Below, piece by piece: positions 33,354-41,286 of a stretch of 64,000 nt of DNA. The stretch spans positions 1 through 64,000 of the forward strand of contig DATBGZ010000082.1 of the NCBI GenBank assembly GCA_036557785.1. Reading direction: 5' to 3'. How positions within the stretch are numbered: the stretch's first letter is position 1; each line of letters begins with the position of its first letter. The notes under the pieces are model-generated. The model saw nothing but the letters and a program-made list of their open reading frames with translations. It searched no databases and was not told the origin of the DNA. The translations under genes and the position numbers were made by a program. The DNA is from DATBGZ01 sp036557785 (GTDB lineage Bacteria; Actinomycetota; Actinomycetes; Mycobacteriales; Micromonosporaceae).

Positions 33354-34608
33354 TGGTCGCTCCCGGTGGGGCGACATCAGCGTGGTCTCGGTGGCTCAGT
33401 TGCTCAGCGGGGTCGGCACGTTCCTGGTGATGACCGGGCAGGTGCTGGCCTTCCAGCACCGGGCGGCGAGCGGCACCGAGGTCGCTGCCCTGATCATCTG
33501 CGAGGCGCTGCCGATGGTTGTGCTCGGCAAGCCCGCGGGATGGCTCGTCGACCGGGTGGACAGCCGGGTCCTGCTGGTCGTCGCCGGCCTCGTCCAAGCC
33601 GGCGCCTGCATCGGCCTGTCCGTGACGACCCAGTTGTCCAGCACGCTCGCCGGCGTGCTGGTCCTCTCGGCCGCCGCCGCGGTGTCGATGCCGACCCGGC
33701 AGGCGCTGCTGCCCGCGATGGCGGTCCGCGACGACCTGCCGCGGGCGGCGGCGTTCGTCCAGACGGCCGGATCGCTGGGCATGATGGCCGGACCCGCGCT
33801 GGCCGGCCTGCTCTTCGGCTATCTGGGTGCACAAGGGACGGTCCGGGTCGCCACCGTCGGCTTCGTCGCGACCGTCGTCGCCGCATTCGCCGTGCGGACG
33901 CGTCGCGGCACGCGGGCGTCGCAGGCCGACGCCCACGCCACGCCGGCGCTGGTCGCACCGGGATCATCCACTGTGGAGAAATGGGGACTGCACAGTGACG
34001 CGATGTTGCGGGTCGTGGTCTGGGGGATGGCGGCCGTCGTCTCGGCCGTGTCGGCGGTGAACGTGGTCCTGGTCTTCTTCGTGATGGGGACGCTGCACAG
34101 CCAGCCGCGGACGTACGGCGTCATCGACGCGACGTGGATGCTCGGGATCCTCGTGGGTTCCTGGTTGTTCGGGTTCACGGTACGGCCCAGCACCCGCGAC
34201 TCCGCCATGGCGCGACGGCTGCTGATCGGCGCCGCAGTCATCAGCACCTCGTTCGTCGCGGTCGGCAGCGTGCGCGGGGCCTGGTGGGTCGTGCCGTGCT
34301 ACGTGGTCGGCGGGGCCGCGAACGGCGGCATCAACGTGCTGGCGATGACCCTGCTCGGGCGGCGTGTCCCACCGGCCGCCCGGGGCCGGGCCGGCGCCGC
34401 GATCATGGCCCGCACGCAGGGTGGCTCGGTCCTCGGCTACGTCGCCGGCGGGCTGCTGCTCGACGTGGCGCAGCCGCGCTGGATCGTGCTGGGCTGCGGC
34501 ATTCTCGGCGCCCTGACGGCGCTGGCGATCCTGCCGATCGTGGGTCGGGTCGCCACGGCCGATGTGCGCTCGAGGACCCCACAACCCTCGTCGGTCGGTG
34601 CGCTCTGA
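33319..34608 (+). CDS. MFS transporter
   Basis: The roughly 429-residue integral membrane transporter has about 12 hydrophobic segments. The first is VVSVAQLLSGVGTFLVMTGQVLAF, and the loop GKPAGWLVDRVDSRVLLVVA holds the MFS motif-A-like G-x3-D-R. The central loop is polar, and TM7 begins near MLRVVVWGMAAVVSAVSAVNVVLVFF. It resembles actinobacterial drug-efflux-type or siderophore-export MFS proteins. The start is uncertain (GTG 33319 or 33340, or further downstream), because a palindrome covers this region and no ribosome site is clear. Confidence 0.82.
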   Translation: MKGILRSVSFTSGRSRWGDISVVSVAQLLSGVGTFLVMTGQVLAFQHRAASGTEVAALIICEALPMVVLGKPAGWLVDRVDSRVLLVVAGLVQAGACIGLSVTTQLSSTLAGVLVLSAAAAVSMPTRQALLPAMAVRDDLPRAAAFVQTAGSLGMMAGPALAGLLFGYLGAQGTVRVATVGFVATVVAAFAVRTRRGTRASQADAHATPALVAPGSSTVEKWGLHSDAMLRVVVWGMAAVVSAVSAVNVVLVFFVMGTLHSQPRTYGVIDATWMLGILVGSWLFGFTVRPSTRDSAMARRLLIGAAVISTSFVAVGSVRGAWWVVPCYVVGGAANGGINVLAMTLLGRRVPPAARGRAGAAIMARTQGGSVLGYVAGGLLLDVAQPRWIVLGCGILGALTALAILPIVGRVATADVRSRTPQPSSVGAL

Positions 34609-34624
34609 AGCATAGGGTGGCGGG

Positions 34625-34882
34625 GTGCGCGGCACCGACTGGGACAGCATCGACTGGAGCAGCCCCGACGAACAGCGCCCCGAGCGTACCGGCGCTCCCG
34701 CGGGCGAGGCCGAGAACGACAGTGCCGGATGGGATGTGCCGGCCCGGCCGGGACCGGGCAAGCGGGGCAAGCTGGTCATCGTGCTGGTGATGACGGTGGT
34801 GATGCTCGTGACCATCGCCCTGTGTTGCATGGCGGCGGGACAGATCGGCCAGCTGCTCCCGGTCCAGCTCCCGCCGCCGTGA
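34625..34882 (+). CDS. Small single-pass membrane protein (85 aa)
   Basis: The protein has an acidic, proline-rich cytoplasmic N-terminal half (DWDSIDWSSPDEQRPERTG), a KRGK stop-like basic cluster, one membrane segment (LVIVLVMTVVMLVTIALCCMAAG) and a short C-terminal tail outside. GTG start 16 bp after the MFS stop suggests co-transcription. No family recognised; it could be an accessory to the transporter. Confidence 0.6.
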   Translation: MRGTDWDSIDWSSPDEQRPERTGAPAGEAENDSAGWDVPARPGPGKRGKLVIVLVMTVVMLVTIALCCMAAGQIGQLLPVQLPPP

Positions 34883-34894
34883 GCCTGGGCGCGT

Positions 34895-35509
34895 CTAGTC
34901 CACAGGGGACAGAGCGTCGGACCCCGCCGGCAGCCGGACCCGGGCCTGCACATGCTGCATGAGCGTGACCAGCACCTGCTTGCTCGACTCGCGTTCGCGG
35001 GCGTCGCAGAGCACGACCGGCACTGCCGGGTCCAGGTCGAGCGCGTCGCGGACCTTCTCGACGCTGTGCCGTTGCTCGCCGAAGAAGCAGTTCACCGCGA
35101 CGACGAACGGCGTGCCGCGGCGTTCGAAGTAGTCCAGAGACGGAAAGCAGTCGGCCAGCCGCCGCGTGTCCGCCATCACGACCGCGCCGAGCGCCCCGAG
35201 GGCCAGCTCGTCCCACAGGAACCAGAACCTGTCCTGGCCTGGCGTACCGAACAGATAGACGACGACGTCGTCATTGATGCGAATGCGCCCGAAGTCCATG
35301 ACAACGGTCGTGGTCCGCTTCTCCTCGACGCCGTCCAGGTCGTCGGTGCCGATGCTCGCGCTGGTGATGTACTCCTCGGTCCGCAGTGGCAGCAGCTCGC
35401 TGCACGAGCTGACCAGCGTGGTCTTGCCGACGCCGAAGCCACCCGCGATGAGCACCTTCAGCGCGTACGGCCGCTGGCGGTCGTTGGTACTAGAGGGCAC
35501 GAAGTCCAT
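34895..35509 (-). CDS. cvnD: Conservon GTPase-like protein CvnD
   Basis: The 204-residue Ras-like small GTPase is of the actinobacterial conservon type. G1 is KVLIAGGFGVGKTTLVSS, the G2 region TSASIGTDDLDG, G3 YLFGTPGQDRFWFLW; G4 appears as VNCFFG rather than NKxD, a degeneracy shared with this family. It is the last gene of the four-gene cvn operon and overlaps cvnC by 20 bp. It should act as a switch downstream of CvnA-CvnB at the membrane. The product is unlikely to be lipid-anchored as no C-terminal Cys box is seen. Confidence 0.93.
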   Translation of the reverse strand: MDFVPSSTNDRQRPYALKVLIAGGFGVGKTTLVSSCSELLPLRTEEYITSASIGTDDLDGVEEKRTTTVVMDFGRIRINDDVVVYLFGTPGQDRFWFLWDELALGALGAVVMADTRRLADCFPSLDYFERRGTPFVVAVNCFFGEQRHSVEKVRDALDLDPAVPVVLCDARERESSKQVLVTLMQHVQARVRLPAGSDALSPVD

Positions 35510-36134
35510 CGATCACCGCCTGAAGGATGTGGTCATCGGGGGCGCGCAGGGCCGCGTCGGCCTCGAACGTGGAGGCGAGGTCCGCCTGGATCAGGTCGCC
35601 GATGAGGACCCGGACCACGCCGACCGGCAGGTCCAGCCGCGCGGATATCTCGGCGACCGACAGCGCCGTGCGCGTGAGGCCGAGGATGGCCCGGTGCTCG
35701 GGTTGCAGGCCGATCAGATCCGCGTCGGGGGCATAGAGGGCCTCGACGTGGGTCAGCAGGCCCAGGCCACTCGTGAACGGGCGTGAGCGTCCGCCGGTCA
35801 GCGTGTACGGCCGCACCACCGGCCCCGCGTCCTGGTCCAGCCACGCGTGGTCGTCGTGCTCGCCAGCGCGCACCGGCAGCGTCTCCGGCCGGGACGCGGG
35901 TACGAGCACGGGCGCGTCGCCATCGACGTCGACCTCGCCCGGCGCGTCGTCGGCCGCGGCGCTCGCATTGAGCGGGTCCGCTGTCAGATCCTCCGGCTCG
36001 GGATCGTCGTCAGGCTCCGGTGGCGGACGGTCGGCGGCTGAGCGCCCGCCGCGGACGGTGCTGGAACGGTGCAGGCCGGTCCGCGAGCCCCGGCCCCTCG
36101 CGGGGCGCCCTGAGGGGAGCTCGTCCTCGACCAT
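35490..36134 (-). CDS. cvnC: Conservon DUF742 protein CvnC
   Basis: The 214-residue protein ends in a DUF742 domain: VVRPYTLTGGRSRP, LGLLTHVEALY, LQPEHRAILGLTRTALSVAEISARLDLPVGVVRVLIGDLIQADL, a winged-helix-like fold. The N-terminal 100 residues are acidic and disordered (PEPDDDPEPEDLTADPLNA). It lies 7 bp downstream of cvnB and overlaps cvnD. In conservons this protein associates with CvnB and CvnD. Confidence 0.93.
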   Translation of the reverse strand: MVEDELPSGRPARGRGSRTGLHRSSTVRGGRSAADRPPPEPDDDPEPEDLTADPLNASAAADDAPGEVDVDGDAPVLVPASRPETLPVRAGEHDDHAWLDQDAGPVVRPYTLTGGRSRPFTSGLGLLTHVEALYAPDADLIGLQPEHRAILGLTRTALSVAEISARLDLPVGVVRVLIGDLIQADLASTFEADAALRAPDDHILQAVIDGLRAL

Positions 36135-36141
36135 GCCGGGC

Positions 36142-36582
36142 TCACCCCGCCTCGGCGAGCTTGCGAGCGTCGGAGGCATCAGCGGACGCGGTCGACCGAG
36201 AGGTGGTGGCCAGGGTCTGGCCCACGCGCTTGACCAGCATGGCCATCTCGTAGGCGATGAGCCCGATGTCGGACGCGGAGTCCGCCAGCACGGCGAGGCA
36301 CGCACCGGCGCCAGCCGCGGTCACGAAGAGGAAGGCGCCTTCCATCTCCACGATGGTCTGGCGCACGGCACCGGCGTGAAAATGCCGGCTCGCTCCCTTG
36401 GCCAGGCTCTGGAAGCCCGACGCGATCGCGGACATGTGCTCTGCCTCGGCATCGCTGATGCCCTGCGACGCCGCCATGAGCAGGCCGTCGACCGAGAGGA
36501 CGATCGCCTGTCGTGCGGTCGGCACGCGCTCGATGAGATCGTCGAGCAGCCAGCCGAGCCCCTCGGGAGCCTGGGTCGTCAT
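36142..36582 (-). CDS. cvnB: Conservon Roadblock/LC7 protein CvnB
   Basis: The 146-residue Roadblock/LC7-domain protein contains WLLDDLIERVPTARQAIVLSVDGLLMAAS, IASGFQSLAKGASRHF, QTIVEMEGAFLFVTAAG and ACLAVLADSASDIGLIAYEMAMLVKRVG. Roadblock proteins act as partners or regulators of small GTPases. A GGAGG site 5 nt before the ATG gives strong translation. It follows the kinase-like cvnA by about 140 bp, the largest gap in the operon. Confidence 0.95.
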   Translation of the reverse strand: MTTQAPEGLGWLLDDLIERVPTARQAIVLSVDGLLMAASQGISDAEAEHMSAIASGFQSLAKGASRHFHAGAVRQTIVEMEGAFLFVTAAGAGACLAVLADSASDIGLIAYEMAMLVKRVGQTLATTSRSTASADASDARKLAEAG

Positions 36583-36721
36583 GTCGCCTCCACCGTCGTC
36601 TCGCCATCCACCCCGCCGCCGGCCCGCCGGACCGTACGGCCACCACCCCTGCGATTTTGCGCGTGCCTGCGCGCCTGCCCCGGCCGCGCCCCGCGATCGG
36701 CCCCATCGGTCGCCGCCCAGG

Positions 36722-39247
36722 CTAGCCGCCGTCCGCCAGGGTCGCGCCGCCCTTACGGTCTGAGTCCGAACGTCCTGGGTCCACATTCTGCCGGACCGTC
36801 CGGTCCGGGTCTGTAACGTCCGACTCGGTACGGTCCGCGTCATCGGCCCGCCCCCGCGCCGTACCGGCCTGGAATGAGGACATCATCGCCCGCACCTGCT
36901 CGGGTGAGCGAGCATCGTCGGGTTGTGTCGCGGCCTCGACCTCCGCCGAGCCGCCCTCGTCATGCGGGTCCTTGTGGCCACGCTGGCGGACCCGCTTGGG
37001 CAGGCCGTCCGGGTTGACGACCTCCTCGGCGAGCTGGGCGTGGCGCGCGACCCGCTTCGTTGCCCGGCCGGTGGGCTCGACCGTCGCGACGATGACCTCG
37101 GTCTCGGCGTCCTCCAACCGGGCCAGGCCCGGGCGGCGTGCGGGCAGCGGGTCGCCCGGCCGGGAGATGGGCGTGAACCCAACCGTGGTCGACCCGCCCG
37201 CCGACCGTGGGGCGTTTGGCGATCCGGACTCCAGCGGCACGAGGCCGTCGGCCGAGGCGCCGGCCGTCAGGGCGGGCTGTTCGCCGGGGAGCGTGAGCAG
37301 GGCGTCGGGCAGGAGCGCGACCGCGGTGGTTCCGCCATAGGCCGACCTGCGCAACTGGACCTCGACGCCGTGCCGGGCCGCGAGGCGGGAGACCACGAAG
37401 AGTCCGAGCTGCGCACCGGCACCAGGGTCGAACGCGGGCGGGTTGGCGAGGCGTTCGTTGAGCTCCCGCAGGATCGGCGGAAGGATCCCGATGCCGCGGT
37501 CCTCGACCTCGATCGCCAGCCCGTTGGTCACCGGCTCGGCTCCCAGCACCACCTTGCTGGTCGGCGGCGAGAAGGTCGTGGCGTTCTCGATCAGCTCGGC
37601 GAGCAGGTGGATGAGGTCACCCACGGCCCGCCCGGCGATAGCCAGGTCCGGTACCGGCCGTACGGTCACCCGCGCGTAGTCCTCGACCTCGCTCACGGCC
37701 CCCCGCAGCACATCCACCAGCGGTACCGGCATCCGCCAGCCGCGTCCGGGCGCTGCTCCCGCCAGGATCACCAGATACTCGGCGTTACGCCGCATCCGGG
37801 TGGCGAGATGGTCCACGCGGAACAGTTCCTCGAGCTCGGTCGGGTCCTCGGTCCGGCGCTCCATGCCGTCCAGAATGGACAGTTGGCGGTGCAGTAGGGT
37901 CTGGCTGCGTCGCGCGATGTTGAGGAAGACGTCGTTCACGCCGCGACGCAGGTCGGCCTCCGCGACCGCGGCGGCGACAGCGGTGCGCTGCAGCGCGTTG
38001 AAGGCATGGCCCACCTGGCCGATCTCGTCCGTCCCGTAGGGCAGTGGTGGTGCCTCGGTCGCCACGTCCACGCGTTCTCCGCGCCGCAGGCGTTCCACCA
38101 CGCGGGGAAGTCGGTCGATGGAAAGCTCCCGCGCGGCCTGCCGCAGCCCGGCCAGCCGGCGCAGCAGGCTGCGGGCGACCCGGACCGACCCGAGTGCGGC
38201 GATCACGAGCGCGATCAGCCCGAGCAGGCCGGTCACGGCGATGCGGGTGAAGAGGAACGTCGCCTGGGGCCGGCCGCGGTCGACGAGCCGCGCTGCGCCG
38301 TCGACCTCCAGCGTGTGCAGGTCGCGCGTGACCACGTCATAGGCGGCTCGCCAGGTCTGCGGGTCGACCGGAGGCTTCTGCCCCACCCGGCCCTGGCTGA
38401 TCAGCGTGTCCTCCAGAGCGCCGAGCGTGCCGGCGGGTGCGCTCGCGGCGATCTGCTCGTACGCGAGCCGGTCGGTCACGAACAGGTCCGCATCGGCCAA
38501 CTCGAACTCGTGGCGCTGTGCCCCGATGAGCGTGACGACCTGACTCAGATCGGCGGCGCTGAGCACTCCGGACGCGAGGGCCCCGGTGACGACCGCATCC
38601 TCACGGGAGAGCAGCTCCCGTGCGTCACTCATCGTCATCAATGCCTGGGCCTCCCGGAGCAGATCCGGGTCGGTGAGCTGGATCAGCGAACGACCCAGGC
38701 TCAGCCCAGCCTCGATGACCTGGGTGTAGCGGCGCGCCGCCTCCAGGCGATCGATCCCGCCGCCGTCGACCGCCGTCCGCAGCGCACCGAGCCCGTCGAG
38801 GTGCAGTAGCAACTCGGAGAGCCGGTTCGCGCTGGCGTCGGTGAGTGCCGAGCGGGCACGATCCGTGTTCGCGCTCGCCCGGAAGCTCGCCATCGCGGCG
38901 TCGGTCGTCTCGCGCTGGGCGACAAGCGCCTGCTCGTCCGTACGGTCCCGACCCAGGTACGCCACCGCGAGCTGGCGCTCGGCCTGCAGCTCGGCGATGA
39001 GCGACTGTGCCGGACGCCCGACGTCCTGGGCGCTGGTCTGCGCGTTGATCAGGGCGAGTCCGGGCGAGACGGTCACCCACGTGGCCAGCACCCACATGAC
39101 GACGAGCGTTGCCAGCGGTACCAGCAGTACGGCCACGAGTTTGGAGCGGATCGACCAGGTGCTGGTGAGCCTCAGTGGCGACGGCGCAGCGTCACGCGGG
39201 TCGCGTCCGGTCCCGCCACGCTCCTTGGGACGCATGACACCTCGCAT
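36722..39247 (-). CDS. cvnA: Conservon sensor kinase-like protein CvnA (nitrate-sensor type)
   Basis: The 841-residue membrane protein has TM1 (KLVAVLLVPLATLVVMWVLATWV, about 33-55), a large helical extracytoplasmic region resembling the nitrate/nitrite-sensing NIT domain, TM2 (VTGLLGLIALVIAALGSV, about 330-347), HAMP and a helical segment (QTLLHRQLSILDGMERRTEDP). It then has a HATPase_c domain with N-box ELIENATTFSPP (about 549) and G-box DRGIGILPP, and a long disordered tail. A conventional phospho-acceptor His is not evident, as in other CvnA proteins. Start at 39247 or 39235. Confidence 0.9.
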   Translation of the reverse strand: MRGVMRPKERGGTGRDPRDAAPSPLRLTSTWSIRSKLVAVLLVPLATLVVMWVLATWVTVSPGLALINAQTSAQDVGRPAQSLIAELQAERQLAVAYLGRDRTDEQALVAQRETTDAAMASFRASANTDRARSALTDASANRLSELLLHLDGLGALRTAVDGGGIDRLEAARRYTQVIEAGLSLGRSLIQLTDPDLLREAQALMTMSDARELLSREDAVVTGALASGVLSAADLSQVVTLIGAQRHEFELADADLFVTDRLAYEQIAASAPAGTLGALEDTLISQGRVGQKPPVDPQTWRAAYDVVTRDLHTLEVDGAARLVDRGRPQATFLFTRIAVTGLLGLIALVIAALGSVRVARSLLRRLAGLRQAARELSIDRLPRVVERLRRGERVDVATEAPPLPYGTDEIGQVGHAFNALQRTAVAAAVAEADLRRGVNDVFLNIARRSQTLLHRQLSILDGMERRTEDPTELEELFRVDHLATRMRRNAEYLVILAGAAPGRGWRMPVPLVDVLRGAVSEVEDYARVTVRPVPDLAIAGRAVGDLIHLLAELIENATTFSPPTSKVVLGAEPVTNGLAIEVEDRGIGILPPILRELNERLANPPAFDPGAGAQLGLFVVSRLAARHGVEVQLRRSAYGGTTAVALLPDALLTLPGEQPALTAGASADGLVPLESGSPNAPRSAGGSTTVGFTPISRPGDPLPARRPGLARLEDAETEVIVATVEPTGRATKRVARHAQLAEEVVNPDGLPKRVRQRGHKDPHDEGGSAEVEAATQPDDARSPEQVRAMMSSFQAGTARGRADDADRTESDVTDPDRTVRQNVDPGRSDSDRKGGATLADGG

Positions 39248-39378
39248 GGCTCGGGCAACAACATCGCACGCAGTGTACGCACGGGCCGGTGATCGAGGGC
39301 AAAACCGCGTGGGTGGAGATCGACTCACCCGGTTTCGGCCACGATCACCGGAGCTGGCCGGTGTCGTAGGGTGGCAGC

Positions 39379-39798
39379 GTGGCCAGACCGCTGGTGATCG
39401 TCGATGGGGCCAACGTGGTGGGATCGGTGCCGGATGGCTGGTGGCGCGACCGGCTCGGCGCTGCCCGCCGCCTGCGCGACGCCCTCGCGTCGGTGCCGTC
39501 GACGGGACTATCCGACGTCGCCGGGCCGGTCGATGTGGTGCTCGTCGTCGAGGGCGCCGCGTCGCCGCTCGCCGAGGAGTCCGCTCCACAGGACGTACGG
39601 GTCGTCGCCGCGCCGTCGCGCGGTTCCGGCGACGACGCCATCGTCGCGCTCGTCGCGACCGCGCTCGCCGAGTCGACGTCCGCGGATCCCGGGGTGGCGC
39701 GGCGGTGCGTGGTGGTCACCGCCGACCGCGGTCTGCGCGACCGGGTGACCGCACTCGGCGCCGAGGTCGCCGGTCCCCGCGCCGTGCCGTACGGATGA
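39379..39798 (+). CDS. NYN/PIN-like ribonuclease-domain protein
   Basis: The 139-residue protein resembles NYN/PIN nuclease domains: LVIVDGANVVGSVPDGWWRDR holds the first acidic residue and the Asn typical of NYN, then VDVVLVVEGAA, GSGDDAIVALVA and CVVVTADRGLRDRVTALGA, which supply the remaining acidic residues. GTG start. It stands alone, divergent from cvnA. It would be predicted to cleave structured RNA, but no target can be inferred. Confidence 0.75.
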   Translation: MARPLVIVDGANVVGSVPDGWWRDRLGAARRLRDALASVPSTGLSDVAGPVDVVLVVEGAASPLAEESAPQDVRVVAAPSRGSGDDAIVALVATALAESTSADPGVARRCVVVTADRGLRDRVTALGAEVAGPRAVPYG

Positions 39799-39932
39799 TT
39801 GTCTCCGTCGAGCCTGACGCCGGCCCCGGCCCTGATCAAGACATAGATGTACTGACCCTTAGGCCTTGACCGCCGATTGCCCGCCGCGATACGCATCACA
39901 CGGATGCCGATGTCTGACGACGTGGAGAATCG

Positions 39933-40528
39933 ATGCTGATTCGTCGATCCCCGCCACCGACCCGTCATTCGCCTGCTGTCCGCCGCCGTGGCCGCGGCCA
40001 CCGCCGTGGGCACACTTGTCGTTCTCACGCCATCCACAGCATCCGCCCACTATATTTGGGCTCACGAAAATGGACGACTACTGGGTCGACTTCGCGTCGG
40101 ATGAGGACACGGACGACGACTACCTCTACTGGAATCACTTTGTTCATTTCGAGCAACTCAACCAGTACGACGCCCGCACAGATCTTGTCGCTGCCGACCA
40201 GCCACGATCGGCCTGGAACGACGGCACCGACGTTGTTTGGTTTGCGACCGGAGATCTGCCCCTCGACATATTGGGCGACGAGGTCTGCCGAGCGGTTCAT
40301 CTGGTGACATTGAAATGTGATCGCGCGCGCGTTCGATTCAACGAGGCGTGGACGCGGCTGATTCCGGATAATGCAGGCTTTTTCGTCGCTTGCCACGAGT
40401 TCGGCCACGCCTACGGCTTTGAACACAACAATGATGCGTGCATGATCACAGGAGAAGATCCGTGGAGTGATCCGATTAGCGGTACGCTCAGCTCACACAT
40501 GATCGACCATATCAACGCCCAATACTGA
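39933..40528 (+). pseudogene. Secreted metzincin-like metalloprotease, interrupted by two +1 frameshifts
   Basis: ATG at 39933 has GGAG 7 nt upstream. In this frame the protein begins MLIRRS. The signal peptide hydrophobic core (IRLLSAAVAAATAVGTLVVL, ending STASA) is in a second frame, and the mature protein with VACHEFGHAYGFEH (HExxHxxGxxH, nt 40394-40426) is in a third. Removing one C from CCCC (39949-39952) and one A from AAAA (40067-40070) joins all three into one secreted zinc protease of about 197 residues. The gene is visibly AT-richer than the neighbours. It may be a real pseudogene or two base-calling errors. Confidence 0.7.
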
Positions 40529-40544
40529 TCAACGCCCATTACTG
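40511..40544. repeat. 17-bp tandem duplication across the protease stop codon
   Basis: ATCAACGCCCAATACTG (40511-40527) is directly followed by ATCAACGCCCATTACTG (40528-40544), one mismatch in 17. The TGA stop of the protease lies at the junction (40526-40528), so the duplication adds a second copy of the C-terminal codons after the stop. Confidence 0.9.
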
Positions 40545-40558
40545 AAGGGGTAACGACA

Positions 40559-41246
40559 GTGCGACGTCAGCGCATGGTCCCTACAGCCGTCGCTCTGCTC
40601 GCCGTGCTACTGACCGGGTGCGCCACGAGCCACAACTCGTACGAGGGCTACGCGAGTGTGGTGGTCGGCGACGAGACCGTGTACCTCGTGCCCGCAGATG
40701 CGTCAACCATCTCCTTCCCCGACCTGAGGACGCTGGTGTCGTTGGTTCCGGTTATCTTCGAGGCGACGGTGGTGTCGGCGACGGACATCGCCGCGGAAGT
40801 CCAGCCGTCGGCTGACGAGGAGGGCGTGATCGCGGGGGAGGGCCCGGATCTCTATGGAGCGATCACCTTTCAAGGTGACATCAGTGATCAAGGGCCAGGT
40901 CGACAGTGACGTCGTTTCTGTCGGTTACGAGAGCGGCAAGCGTGACGCGCAGAATCCCAAGGTCCGGCTCTCGTACCAGTACGAGGGACTGAACGTGTTC
41001 CAGCGCGAGGACGGCTCGCTGCGCTCGGCAGCGGAGCTCGCCGGCCAGACGTTCGTGGTCTTCGCGAAGCCGAACACGGGCAGCGTGCCCCGTGATGTCG
41101 CCAGCCATGTCCAGGCGCTTTGGTCCGGCATCGCACAACTGCACGGCTCCGCCCTGGTCTTCGGCGACGGAACGCGGAGCCCCGTCAGACACGAGGGTGC
41201 GTACGTCGTGATCCACCTTGAGGAGCTGGTCGCGGCGGCGACGTAG
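40559..41246 (+). pseudogene. Putative secreted lipoprotein, interrupted by one +1 frameshift
   Basis: GTG at 40559 (AGGGG upstream) starts a lipoprotein signal ALLAVLLTGCATSH with lipobox LTGC. The first frame stops at 40909. A second overlapping frame, shifted by one base, continues to 41246 with coherent sequence (GKRDAQNPKVRLSYQYEGLN, FVVFAKPNTGSVPRDV). Deleting one T of TTT (40868-40870) fuses them through AITFKVTSVIKGQV, which reads as an uninterrupted domain of about 228 residues in all. The shift has the same sign as the two in the preceding gene. No function is recognised. Confidence 0.7.
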
Positions 41247-41259
41247 CTGACCGGTCAGC
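41246..41259. promoter_or_regulatory. 14-bp perfect palindrome between convergent genes
   Basis: GCTGACCGGTCAGC starts at the last base of the lipoprotein gene and lies 27 bp from the end of the convergent debranching-type gene. Without a loop or T-tract it is a weak terminator candidate; it may be a protein-binding site. Confidence 0.3.
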
Positions 41260-41286
41260 CGCACGCGATGTGTCCACAGAGGACGG

